DNA of 64,000 nucleotides from a virus. The stretch's first letter is position 1. The number at the start of each line of letters is the position of its first letter. This document shows, piece after piece, positions 32,928 through 40,790 of the stretch. Under the pieces are notes generated by a model. That model saw nothing but the letters and a program-made list of their open reading frames with translations, did no database searches and was not told where the DNA came from. The stretch lies in the IMG/VR virus record IMGVR_UViG_3300042198_000079, positions 80,635 through 144,634 of that record. One strand, 5' to 3'. A program made the translations under genes and the position numbers.

Positions 32928-34409
32928 TTAATTTTCGTTCGCTTTGTTTTCTTCTTCTAATTCTATAATTCTTCTTATTATATATAGAGGATTTTTAAAA
33001 GTGTCTACGATATAGACACTTTTATAATATTCTAATATTTTCATATAATTATCTAAAGCTTTTTTATTTTTAATATGCCCGAGACTTCCTAATTCTTTAA
33101 AAACTCCTCTACCATATATTATCATATATGCATATGTATTATATTTCTCATAGTCATCCGTATCTTTTAGTTTGCCTTCTTCGTCTAAATTTAAAATATC
33201 GCAAACTTTATTAAAATCGTCTTTCATGTCGTTCCAAGATTCTATATATTCTTTTTTCTTTTTTTCTTCTTCGGCTTTATAATATTCTCTTTTTCTTATT
33301 CGTTGTTCTTCTTCTCTTTTTTCTTTTGAAAAAGTTTCTCCAGTATTAATATTTTCCTCTCCCCTTTCATACCAAATTCTTTTAAATTTATTTTTAAAGT
33401 CTGATAATTTTTCATCGTGATATAAAGTAACATCTATATCACCTCTTTCCGATTTTATTCTTATCTCCATTCCGTGCCTAGTGAATTTTTTAAACATTTT
33501 ATGTTTTTTTTGTCCCATTTTTAAGTTTGCCATTCTGTATGGCAAACTCGCATCATAAATGTCAATTTTTATTTCTCTACCCTTTACAGTCCAAAATATT
33601 TTATTATTATCACTATTTTTAATTTTGTCCTCGTTCATTTCTTTTGCTAAGAATGCTACAATTTTTCTTTTTAGCCTAAAAAGAAATTCTCCTCTTATTT
33701 CGTTTGAACCATTTCCCGTTACAAATGTTTCTATTATTTCAAAAGAAAAAGGAGTTAACCATAATATTTGTTCCGGTTCAGCATGATATATTGATGCTTG
33801 ATTTAATGTTTTTGCTTTGTCTTCCAAACAATCTATCCTCATAGATTTTAAAATTTTAGATTGATCAAATTGATTTCTAACAGTTGGTTCTACGAAATTA
33901 TAATTTCTTCTACTATTTGTTCGCGTATTTGAAAAATCCATTTGAACTGCCGTCATGAATAATTTTCCGGGCGAGGTTACTCCTTTAGCTTTATTTGGAT
34001 AAATTTTTTTTGCTCTAAAATATGAATCTTCGAAATCTATATCTTCAAAATTTGCTCTTTTTAACAAGTCTATAGCAAACCATTCCTCCATATCACTTAA
34101 TATTACTTTATGTTTAGATGTGTCTTTTATAACTTTTAAAAATTTACTGTTAGCTCCGTAAAAAATATCACCCGGATGATCTATTACATATTTCAAAGGA
34201 TATGCATATGTCCCTACGGGATCGTTGTGGGTAGGATCTTTACTAAAACCTTTGGATAAAACATCTGTACTATTTCCATTATCAAATCTAACATATAAAG
34301 TCGGGTCATTTTTTTTAGATTTATATTTTTTATAAAATTCGTTAAATCCTTTTGAAAAAACGTCAGAAAAATGCACTTCGCATAAAATATAATTTTTAAA
34401 ACTTCTCAT
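32928..34409 (-). CDS. Capsid-targeted protein, possible ART-like N-terminal domain
   Basis: A 493-residue protein with leader MRSFKNYILCE|VHFSD (L-C-E site at residue 11). The N-terminal region, TLYVRFDNGNSTDVLSKGFS followed by HNDPVGTYAYPLKYVID and DIFYGANSKFLKVIKDT, resembles phage proteins with an ADP-ribosyltransferase-like start (R-F-x-N...P-x-G-x-YAYPL...YG). The C-terminal 200 residues are highly charged, with a helical run of Glu/Lys/Arg (RIRKREYYKAEEEKKKKEY). Function otherwise unknown. An exact late box lies 9 bases upstream. Confidence 0.5.
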   Translation of the reverse strand: MRSFKNYILCEVHFSDVFSKGFNEFYKKYKSKKNDPTLYVRFDNGNSTDVLSKGFSKDPTHNDPVGTYAYPLKYVIDHPGDIFYGANSKFLKVIKDTSKHKVILSDMEEWFAIDLLKRANFEDIDFEDSYFRAKKIYPNKAKGVTSPGKLFMTAVQMDFSNTRTNSRRNYNFVEPTVRNQFDQSKILKSMRIDCLEDKAKTLNQASIYHAEPEQILWLTPFSFEIIETFVTGNGSNEIRGEFLFRLKRKIVAFLAKEMNEDKIKNSDNNKIFWTVKGREIKIDIYDASLPYRMANLKMGQKKHKMFKKFTRHGMEIRIKSERGDIDVTLYHDEKLSDFKNKFKRIWYERGEENINTGETFSKEKREEEQRIRKREYYKAEEEKKKKEYIESWNDMKDDFNKVCDILNLDEEGKLKDTDDYEKYNTYAYMIIYGRGVFKELGSLGHIKNKKALDNYMKILEYYKSVYIVDTFKNPLYIIRRIIELEEENKANEN

Positions 34410-34418
34410 TATATATCT

Positions 34419-34426
34419 TATTTATA
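34419..34426 (-). promoter_or_regulatory. Late promoter box TATAAATA
   Basis: Exact minus-strand TATAAATA, 9 bases upstream of the ATG at 34409. Confidence 0.72.
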
Positions 34427-34461
34427 TTAATTTTGATTAGTAAAACTAAATATATTAAACA

Positions 34462-34929
34462 ATGACATCGACAATTTTAGAAAAATATACAAATTATATA
34501 AATTCTATTTTTGAATCCGAATCTAAAAAACAGGCAGTATTTATAATAATACCGATTAGTGAGAACACATTAGCAGCAACAACAAGACCAAACGAAGAAA
34601 ACAAAATAGGACTTCCCGGAGGGAAGGTAGATCCCGGAGAAGAATTGATAGATGCTGTTGTTAGAGAATCTACAGAAGAAGGATGGAAAATAGACCGGAA
34701 GTTAGTTTCCGAAACCCCTATACGCGATATATTAATAAATAATACACACGTTTATTGGTTTAGATATACAGGAACAGCAGAAGAATTATCAGAATATAAA
34801 GAAAAACATAGAGGTATACTCCCCATAGTAGTAACAGTTGAAGAAATTTCAAATTCTGGTTTTGGTAATGAATTTATTAGAAATTGGTGGAAGGAAAACG
34901 TAAAATTATTAAACGAAAAAAATAAATAA
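34462..34929 (+). CDS. Capsid-targeted NUDIX hydrolase
   Basis: A 155-residue protein. The N-terminus MTSTILEKYTNYINSIFE|SESKK is a leader variant with an I-F-E site at residue 18. The rest is a complete NUDIX domain; the box GGKVDPGEELIDAVVRES with the following TEEGW fits G-x5-E-x7-R-E-x2-E-E-x-G-[UW]. NUDIX enzymes hydrolyse nucleoside diphosphates linked to another group, such as NAD, ADP-ribose or RNA caps. Delivery in the head would let it act at the start of infection, which is inference. An ACTAAATA string 9 bases upstream may be a weak late box. Confidence 0.75.
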   Translation: MTSTILEKYTNYINSIFESESKKQAVFIIIPISENTLAATTRPNEENKIGLPGGKVDPGEELIDAVVRESTEEGWKIDRKLVSETPIRDILINNTHVYWFRYTGTAEELSEYKEKHRGILPIVVTVEEISNSGFGNEFIRNWWKENVKLLNEKNK

Positions 34930-34934
34930 TATAT

Positions 34935-35963
34935 ATGAATTCTGATTTTTCTGTTCCAGATTTTAAACTATTTCCAGTTACTAGGGATTTTATAGGAAGC
35001 ACTGTTAAAAATCTTTGGCACCTTGAACAATTGGGATTAAAAAATGTTTGGGAAACAACTAAAGGATCTGGTATAAAAATAGCAATTTTAGATTCTGGAT
35101 TTGCACCACATGAAGAAATTAGTAATGTAAAAGAATCGATATCTTTTGTTTTAGATGAAGACGAAATAGATTATGCCGGACACGGAACTAGTGTAATAGG
35201 GATCTTGGGATCTAAGTGCAAAGAACTTTGCGGCATATGTCCTGAATCAGAAATATATTCTTTAAAGATTTTGAATAGATATATCGAAGGAAATTTTGAT
35301 TCTTTGTATAAAGCACTAGAATGGTGTTTAAAAAATAAACCAGATATAATAAATTTATCAATATCTTCCAAAACGGTTATGCCTCCCAATATAAAACAAA
35401 TATTGGAAGAATTGTACAATCAAAATATAATTATATGTGCATCGACTGGGAACGATAGTTCGGAAATTTCTTATCCTGCAAAATATGAATCCGTATTTTC
35501 AATAGGAGCATATGATCGAGACGGCAACATTGCAGCATTTTCTAACAGAGGAAACGAAATAGACTTTTCTGCTCCCGGTGTTGACATTTATACATGTAGT
35601 AATAAAAATAATGGATATGTACATGCGACCGGAACTAGTTTTGCTAGTCCGATATTTGCAGGAATAGTTTCTTTAATTTTATCAAAACACACTTTTGAAA
35701 GCATTAATCAATTAAAAACATATTTGGTAAAACACGTAAAAGATATGGGAGAAAAAGGATGGGATAAATTTTATGGATGGGGAAGCATTATACCAGAAAC
35801 TGGTATAGAAATTTCAAACGATAAAACTTCTATCCGAGAAGAAAAAATTATATTGGGGACAAAACAAAAATGCTTTATAGATGATTTGCTTTTTCTTTTA
35901 AAGTCATTTAATAATTTAATAGGAAACGATAAAAATAAATTTCCAATATATCACAAAAATTAA
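34935..35963 (+). CDS. Subtilisin-like serine protease (S8)
   Basis: A 342-residue subtilase with all triad motifs: IAILDSGFAPHEE (Asp), YAGHGTSVIGILG (His), and ATGTSFASPIFAGIVSLI (Ser), plus the oxyanion Asn region IICASTGNDSS. It lacks a signal peptide and has no obvious propeptide, so it probably works inside the host cell or in the virion. The T4 prohead protease gp21 belongs to a different family. It starts 5 bases after the NUDIX gene, so the two are probably co-expressed, and its last four bases overlap the convergent head-completion gene. Confidence 0.88.
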   Translation: MNSDFSVPDFKLFPVTRDFIGSTVKNLWHLEQLGLKNVWETTKGSGIKIAILDSGFAPHEEISNVKESISFVLDEDEIDYAGHGTSVIGILGSKCKELCGICPESEIYSLKILNRYIEGNFDSLYKALEWCLKNKPDIINLSISSKTVMPPNIKQILEELYNQNIIICASTGNDSSEISYPAKYESVFSIGAYDRDGNIAAFSNRGNEIDFSAPGVDIYTCSNKNNGYVHATGTSFASPIFAGIVSLILSKHTFESINQLKTYLVKHVKDMGEKGWDKFYGWGSIIPETGIEISNDKTSIREEKIILGTKQKCFIDDLLFLLKSFNNLIGNDKNKFPIYHKN

Positions 35964-36454
35964 TAATTAGTTTGAAAATTTTTCAAATCTTTTTCGCTCC
36001 AAATTTGGAACTCCCATCCTTTTTTATCACAATGTTCTTTTGCGGTTTTCCATTTTTGAATATTCATTAAAGTTTCATTTATTCTATAATTCCAAGTAGA
36101 GATTTTCTCTCTAGGTGATTTGATTAATGTTTTGTTTTCTGTTAATAATTTAACATTGTTTATTTGTTTTTGTGGTTTTATTTCTGCTAATATTATTTTT
36201 CCATCAGACGTTTCTATAATAAAATCTACAAAATATCTTGCGTTTCTTACTGTTCCGTCTTTCTGAATTTTTTTGTAAGATATCCAATACAGTTCGCTTC
36301 CCCATTTTTTTATTTTAGGAGATCTGTCCAACAGTCTCATATAATCTGCTTCTAATTTAGATCTATAAAAAGGCAAGTTTTCGTTTAAAAGTTTCTGAGG
36401 ATTTGACGGTTTCCAAAATCCTTGCTTGTAACCATCTTTGTTAATTTTGCCCAT
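35960..36454 (-). CDS. 4: Head completion protein gp4-like (TnsA-type nuclease fold)
   Basis: A 164-residue protein with the T4 gp4 (gp50) pattern. GFWKPSNPQKLLNENLPFYR is followed by RSKLEADYMRLLDRSPKI and KKWGSELYWISYKK, then ARYFVDFIIETSDG and IILAEIKPQKQ, the last two giving the D...E-x-K nuclease core shared with TnsA-like endonucleases. In T4 gp4 is needed to complete the filled head before tail joining. An exact late box 11 bases upstream fits late expression. Confidence 0.75.
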   Translation of the reverse strand: MGKINKDGYKQGFWKPSNPQKLLNENLPFYRSKLEADYMRLLDRSPKIKKWGSELYWISYKKIQKDGTVRNARYFVDFIIETSDGKIILAEIKPQKQINNVKLLTENKTLIKSPREKISTWNYRINETLMNIQKWKTAKEHCDKKGWEFQIWSEKDLKNFQTNY

Positions 36455-36465
36455 GCTATTGAAAA

Positions 36466-36473
36466 TATTTATA
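36466..36473 (-). promoter_or_regulatory. Late promoter box TATAAATA
   Basis: Exact minus-strand TATAAATA, 11 bases upstream of the ATG at 36454; it lies 7 bases from the rightward late-like box of the next gene. Confidence 0.7.
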
Positions 36474-36480
36474 TTGGCAT

Positions 36481-36488
36481 GGTAAATA
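36481..36488 (+). promoter_or_regulatory. Late-like promoter box (GGTAAATA, 6 of 8)
   Basis: Six bases before the ATG at 36495, divergent from the gp4 late box. Confidence 0.4.
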
Positions 36489-36494
36489 TAACAT

Positions 36495-36875
36495 ATGATG
36501 ATGAATAATGCATTTAAGTCGCCGGAACTAAACCGTCAAAACCTTAATACTCTTTTTCCTACAAAGGATTATGTTCCTGTTCAAATATTATTTGTAACAG
36601 AAAGAATAAACGAACCGGGGAGAAAATATTACAGACTTCCTAAAAGCAAAGTAGCATATTCGATGGGGTCTTTAAATATAACAATAGGAGATCTTACTAT
36701 TGATGAACTTTATGATTATGTAGATCAAACTATGGAAGATAGTATATATGAAGGAAACATATTAGATATAAAAATAGAAGAACCCCCGAATTATCAAAAT
36801 TATCAAAATACTGAACAACAACAGCAACAACAAAATAACCCCTCAAATATTACTGGTAATATTATTACTATTTGA
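36495..36875 (+). CDS. Hypothetical protein (126 aa), Gln-rich tail
   Basis: A 126-residue protein, not recognised. A compact N-terminal part (VPVQILFVTERINEPGRKYY, then VAYSMGSLNITIGDLTIDEL) is followed by a low-complexity tail with QNTEQQQQQQNNP. It lies divergently from gene 4, and the late-like box suggests a virion or assembly protein. Confidence 0.5.
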   Translation: MMMNNAFKSPELNRQNLNTLFPTKDYVPVQILFVTERINEPGRKYYRLPKSKVAYSMGSLNITIGDLTIDELYDYVDQTMEDSIYEGNILDIKIEEPPNYQNYQNTEQQQQQQNNPSNITGNIITI

Positions 36876-36886
36876 ATTTTTGTTAT

Positions 36887-37327
36887 ATGGAATGGGAAAA
36901 TGTTCCAGAAAATTTGGACGAATGGTTCGGATTTGTATATTTGATAGAAAGATTGAATGCAAAGGAAAACGAAAAAAAATATTATTGGGGATGTAAAACT
37001 TTAAAGAAAACAGTAAAATTAAATCCATTAAAAGGATATAAAAGAAAAAGAAAAAAAATATCCGATACTGATTGGAAAAATTATTATGGAAGTAGTGAAG
37101 AATTAAAAAAAGATATAGATATACATGGTAAAGAAAATTTTAAAAGAACAATGATAAAAATGTGTAAAAGCAAATGGGAATTAAAATACGAAGAATTAAA
37201 AATTCAAATAGAAAACGATGTTTTATTTAGAGAAGATACATACAACGGAATAATAAATGCAAGATTGGGGAATTGTCCAAAAGTTTTAAAAGAAGAATAT
37301 TTAAAATCTAAAACATTAAATACTTGA
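36887..37327 (+). CDS. GIY-YIG-type nuclease-like protein
   Basis: A 146-residue protein of a family common in T4-like phages. The start WFGFVYLIERLNAKENEKKY and YWGCKTLKKT resembles GIY-YIG (F-G-F-V-Y-L-I...YW-G-C-K). DTDWKNYYGSSEELKKDIDI and KCKSKWELKYEELKIQIEND-like segments follow, as in Seg-like phage proteins. The GIY-YIG Arg and Glu are not certain, so activity is open; it could be a homing endonuclease or a resident nuclease. The ATG at 36887 is preferred to a TTG at 36872. Confidence 0.55.
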   Translation: MEWENVPENLDEWFGFVYLIERLNAKENEKKYYWGCKTLKKTVKLNPLKGYKRKRKKISDTDWKNYYGSSEELKKDIDIHGKENFKRTMIKMCKSKWELKYEELKIQIENDVLFREDTYNGIINARLGNCPKVLKEEYLKSKTLNT

Positions 37328-37361
37328 TTCTATTTTCAATAAATGTTACATTATAATTCGT

Positions 37362-37778
37362 ATGAGTGAAAAAATGAACAATGAAGATTGTCCAATAAAA
37401 ACAAGAAGCGACGAAATTAAAAAATTTATCGTGTTCGATGAAAACGATATAGAAGAAAAAATAAAAAAAGTAGATGTATTTAATTTAAATTTAGTAACTG
37501 ATTATCATTTAGAGTATTCCGAATTTAAAAAGAAAGAAGATGCCTTTGAAGATTGGGTTCAAGAAAATATTAAAAAAAATATTGAAGACGGATCACCAAC
37601 CTCTAGAGCAGCAGAAGAATCTTTAAAAAAGACAAAAGAATATAAAAGAATAAAAAGAGAAATAAGAAAGCACGAAGAATATATAAATTTTTTAAAAGAT
37701 GCAATTGGGATTATTAAAAATTTTAATTTTTCTATACAAAGATACATAGATAGAAAAAAATTCATAGAAAAAATATAA
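37362..37778 (+). CDS. Hypothetical protein upstream of uvsW
   Basis: A 138-residue charged, mostly helical protein (YHLEYSEFKKKEDAFEDWVQ, then KEYKRIKREIRKHEEYINFL). Its stop is directly followed by the uvsW ATG, so it is coupled to the helicase. In other T4-like phages a small gene also precedes uvsW, but I cannot assign a function. Confidence 0.6.
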   Translation: MSEKMNNEDCPIKTRSDEIKKFIVFDENDIEEKIKKVDVFNLNLVTDYHLEYSEFKKKEDAFEDWVQENIKKNIEDGSPTSRAAEESLKKTKEYKRIKREIRKHEEYINFLKDAIGIIKNFNFSIQRYIDRKKFIEKI

Positions 37779-39191
37779 ATGGTTGTAAAAATTATACATG
37801 TAGATAATAGATTAGCAAAAATAATATGTGATAAATCCTTATTAACGAGAATTCGTAATTTTTTTTCATATAGACAAACTACATGGAAAAATAAAAGAAA
37901 GACTTCTTATATAGAATATCTTTTTAATATTTCTGGAATTTTTAAAAAAGGATTAATACCTTTATTACAAGAATATTTAAATGTTAATAACATTGTTCAT
38001 ACGGTAGAATATTCTTATGAAAGAAAGATAGTTCCCATAGAAGAAGATAAAATATGGTTTCCAAAAAACAAAGAACCGTTTGATTACCAATTAAAAGCAG
38101 TTCTTCGTTCTTTAAAAAGAGAAAGAGGACTTTGGGATTTGGCAACTTCATCTGGTAAATCTCTTACTGCATGTATGTTTATACAATCATTTTTAAATCA
38201 TCATGATGGTTCCAAGGCAATGTTTGTCGTCAATGATACAAACCTTTTATATCAAGCTCAGAAAGACTTTATAGAATATGGAACAGATCCTGATGATATT
38301 ACCTTATGGGGCGATTTTAATGTTCCCGATTTTAATAAAAAAATTTTAATTGTTATAAGCAAATCTCTAATATCAAACTTTGAATTTAGTTATTCTTTTA
38401 CAAAAGACAGAACATTGCTTTTTTGTGATGAAGTTGATTTAGTAGCAAATCCAAAAACACAAATACATAAATTTATAGATAATCATTCGTCTGAATTTAG
38501 ATTTGGATGTACAGGAACTATACCGTCTGATATATATTTAAAACATAAATTGATTAGTAATTTTGGGGACATTATAATAAAAAAATCAGCAGAAGAATTA
38601 AGAACAACTGGAGTTTTAACTAGTTGTGAAGTTTTACCTTTTATGGTTTTTCACGACGAAAAGAGTAAAGAAACATTATCTTGGGAAGAAGAATTTGATT
38701 ATATCTGTAATTCTAATGAAAGAAATAAACTTTTATTAGATATTGCAATTTCATTAAAAACCAATACTCTCTTGTTGGTAGATAGAATATCGCAGATAGA
38801 ATACATAGAGTCAATATCAAAAGACATATCAGATAAAGAAATTTTTTTTATGAGAGGAGATATTCGATCCGAACAAAGAAAAGAAATTTTAGATAAAATG
38901 GAAACAATAAACAACGGTATTGTTGTTTCCATATCTACTTTATTTTCAAGAGGCGTTAGTGTTAAAAATATACATAATGTTATTTGTTCTTCTTTAGGCA
39001 AATCAGAATCGAGAATAATACAAACAATAGGAAGAGGTTTAAGAAAACACAAAACAAAAAATAAAGCACTTATTATAGATGTTTTTGATAATCTTAAATA
39101 TTCGAAAAAACACTGGAATAGCAGAAAAGAAGTTTATGCATCAGAAAATATACCAATATTATATCAAAAAACTTTTGATATAAATATTTAA
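37779..39191 (+). CDS. uvsW: UvsW-like SF2 DNA helicase
   Basis: A 470-residue helicase. Q-motif-like region FDYQLKAVLRSLKRERGLWD, motif I DLATSSGKSLTACMF, motif II LLFCDEVDLV, motif III RFGCTGTIPSD, and C-terminal motifs VVSISTLFSRGVSVKN and IIQTIGRGLRKHK. UvsW unwinds R-loops and branched DNA and drives the switch to recombination-dependent replication. T4 UvsW is 502-503 aa. It ends immediately before the leader-bearing gene at 39192. Confidence 0.9.
   Translation: MVVKIIHVDNRLAKIICDKSLLTRIRNFFSYRQTTWKNKRKTSYIEYLFNISGIFKKGLIPLLQEYLNVNNIVHTVEYSYERKIVPIEEDKIWFPKNKEPFDYQLKAVLRSLKRERGLWDLATSSGKSLTACMFIQSFLNHHDGSKAMFVVNDTNLLYQAQKDFIEYGTDPDDITLWGDFNVPDFNKKILIVISKSLISNFEFSYSFTKDRTLLFCDEVDLVANPKTQIHKFIDNHSSEFRFGCTGTIPSDIYLKHKLISNFGDIIIKKSAEELRTTGVLTSCEVLPFMVFHDEKSKETLSWEEEFDYICNSNERNKLLLDIAISLKTNTLLLVDRISQIEYIESISKDISDKEIFFMRGDIRSEQRKEILDKMETINNGIVVSISTLFSRGVSVKNIHNVICSSLGKSESRIIQTIGRGLRKHKTKNKALIIDVFDNLKYSKKHWNSRKEVYASENIPILYQKTFDINI
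39179..39186 (+). promoter_or_regulatory. Late promoter box TATAAATA
   Basis: Exact box inside the end of uvsW, 5 bases before the ATG at 39192. Confidence 0.72.
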
Positions 39192-39986
39192 ATGAAGTCT
39201 TTTAGACAATATTTAAATAGTTTTTTAACAGAAAATTCCAAAAAAGAAGCGTTCGATCCGGCGCAGCAGGACGCGGATTACATGGCCGCAGTCAATGCCG
39301 CGACTCAAGCAAGGAATGAAATCATTGACCGGTTTAATGCGGAAAATGTTTTCATTTTCCGCGACCTAGTGCAGAGCTTTGGTCAGCCGCCAACCGCAGG
39401 AGACATTCAGAACGACGACACCGACGATGAGCAGACTCAATTTGCGTCTTGGAAGTATCGCTACGGCGAGGCGGCGGGGTATTTCGTCACCAGAAATCGA
39501 ACTCGAAAAGAAAACGGACAATGGGGCCAATGGTCTAAATGGGAAGCCTTTTCTCCAAAGTTCGACCGACCGACGGACACGTTTGAAACCGCTGACGAAG
39601 CGATTGCTTGGTTGCGAACAGCGCCAATCATGGATGCAGGCAACCAAGTTGCGCTTGCCAAAACGTATGAATCAGATCGCAATCGGGCGCTGGCAACATT
39701 TGAACTTCTGAATAAACTTGCAGTGCCTTCAGGCTGGACGTTGGTAAACGCACAAGACAGTCAATTCGGATCAAAGTATTGGAACCTAGTTGCTTCGGAC
39801 GGCACAAAATACAAACTTTCGGTTCGGTCGCATGAACCTTCGCCCAAATGGCAGGCAGAACTTGGCGCAATTGATTATTACGTGCCGCTTCGATGGGATA
39901 AAGGCGACGCGATAAAGACCGTTCCGCTAGAAGACATTTCAGAAGCAATGTCTAAATTGGAAGATTGGTTGCGATCAAAAGCTTAA
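39192..39986 (+). CDS. Capsid-targeting leader fused to a foreign GC-rich polyvalent-protein module
   Basis: A 264-residue chimera. The first about 18 residues, MKSFRQYLNSFLTE|NSKKE, are an AT-rich phage leader with an L-T-E site. From about base 39250 the DNA becomes strongly GC-richer and codon use changes, reading FDPAQQDADYMAAVNAATQA, a linker typical of polyvalent proteins of mobile elements. Later FELLNKLAVPSGWTLVNAQD and YYVPLRWDKG follow; the function of this part is unknown. It ends at a TAA, after which the same frame continues as GNLSALATPQQDAAYLAAVE into the ART gene, suggesting that one gene has been split. Confidence 0.7.
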   Translation: MKSFRQYLNSFLTENSKKEAFDPAQQDADYMAAVNAATQARNEIIDRFNAENVFIFRDLVQSFGQPPTAGDIQNDDTDDEQTQFASWKYRYGEAAGYFVTRNRTRKENGQWGQWSKWEAFSPKFDRPTDTFETADEAIAWLRTAPIMDAGNQVALAKTYESDRNRALATFELLNKLAVPSGWTLVNAQDSQFGSKYWNLVASDGTKYKLSVRSHEPSPKWQAELGAIDYYVPLRWDKGDAIKTVPLEDISEAMSKLEDWLRSKA

Positions 39987-40055
39987 GGCAATCTTTCCGC
40001 CCTAGCGACGCCGCAGCAAGACGCTGCCTACCTCGCAGCCGTCGAGGCGGGCGAT

Positions 40056-40790
40056 ATGAAGACGGCGCAGCGAATGGTGAATGATGCGGCTGAAAATAAA
40101 CAAACAGTTTTCCGAGGGCAAAAAGGCTTTCAGAGTAAATACCCGAAAAGCACTAAAGGATTCTTTGGGGTTGGACAGAAGATTGTTCCAACTTTTTGGA
40201 CAACTTCCGAATCATTAGCAAAAGATTATTCTCGCGATGGAGAATACAAAGGATCGACAACACCATCAGCAGAAGCGCAGAAAGGAATCGCTGCATGGGA
40301 ATACGAGAATGTCTGGACAAGGAGTGACGGTTCACAATACACAACCACGGACACTACAACTGATAAGGGCATAGCGGAAAAGGCAAAAGAACAAGGAAGA
40401 AGAGTTAAAGAAACAAGGGTCTTCCCTCAAACCGCAACTGTGCAATCTGCAAAGTTGTTTTTCAAAAAACCTCTTGTGCTTGATGCAAACGGAGCAATTT
40501 GGCGAGAAGTGAATTTCAAAGGTAGGAAGATGTCTACCGATCAGATCGTTGAATACGCTTTCAAAAACGGATATGATGGAGTGGAAATTAAGAATGTCAG
40601 AGATTCTTTTGCGGGGTTAAGGTTTGAAGATACCTCTAATGTATTGGTCTCATTTTATCCCGAACAAGTAAAATCCGCAGACCCAGTAACCTACGACGAA
40701 TCCGGCAACATAATCCCACTTTCCAAACGATTTAATCCTGATAGCGAATCAATCAATGAATCAAATGTCATATTTTCATATTGGAGTTAA
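40056..40790 (+). CDS. ADP-ribosyltransferase of polyvalent-protein type (second half of the GC-rich cassette)
   Basis: From ATG 40056 the product is 244 residues. Landmarks of an R-S-E-type ART: TVFRGQKGF (Arg), PTFWTTSESLAKDYS (S/T-T-S), and NGYDGVEIKNV (Glu). SVNP-like endings typical of polyvalent ARTs appear as GNIIPLSKRFNPDSESI. It is in the same frame as the gene at 39192, separated only by one TAA and 23 codons; a GAGG 8 bases before the ATG could allow reinitiation. ARTs modify host proteins; the target is unknown. The C-terminal bases return to AT-rich phage sequence and overlap the convergent gene by 15 bases. Confidence 0.7.
   Translation: MKTAQRMVNDAAENKQTVFRGQKGFQSKYPKSTKGFFGVGQKIVPTFWTTSESLAKDYSRDGEYKGSTTPSAEAQKGIAAWEYENVWTRSDGSQYTTTDTTTDKGIAEKAKEQGRRVKETRVFPQTATVQSAKLFFKKPLVLDANGAIWREVNFKGRKMSTDQIVEYAFKNGYDGVEIKNVRDSFAGLRFEDTSNVLVSFYPEQVKSADPVTYDESGNIIPLSKRFNPDSESINESNVIFSYWS

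Noticed and set aside
39366-39948. Several long antisense frames in the GC-rich cassette
   Set aside because: GC-rich DNA has fewer stops in all frames; none has recognisable motifs or phage-like gene spacing.
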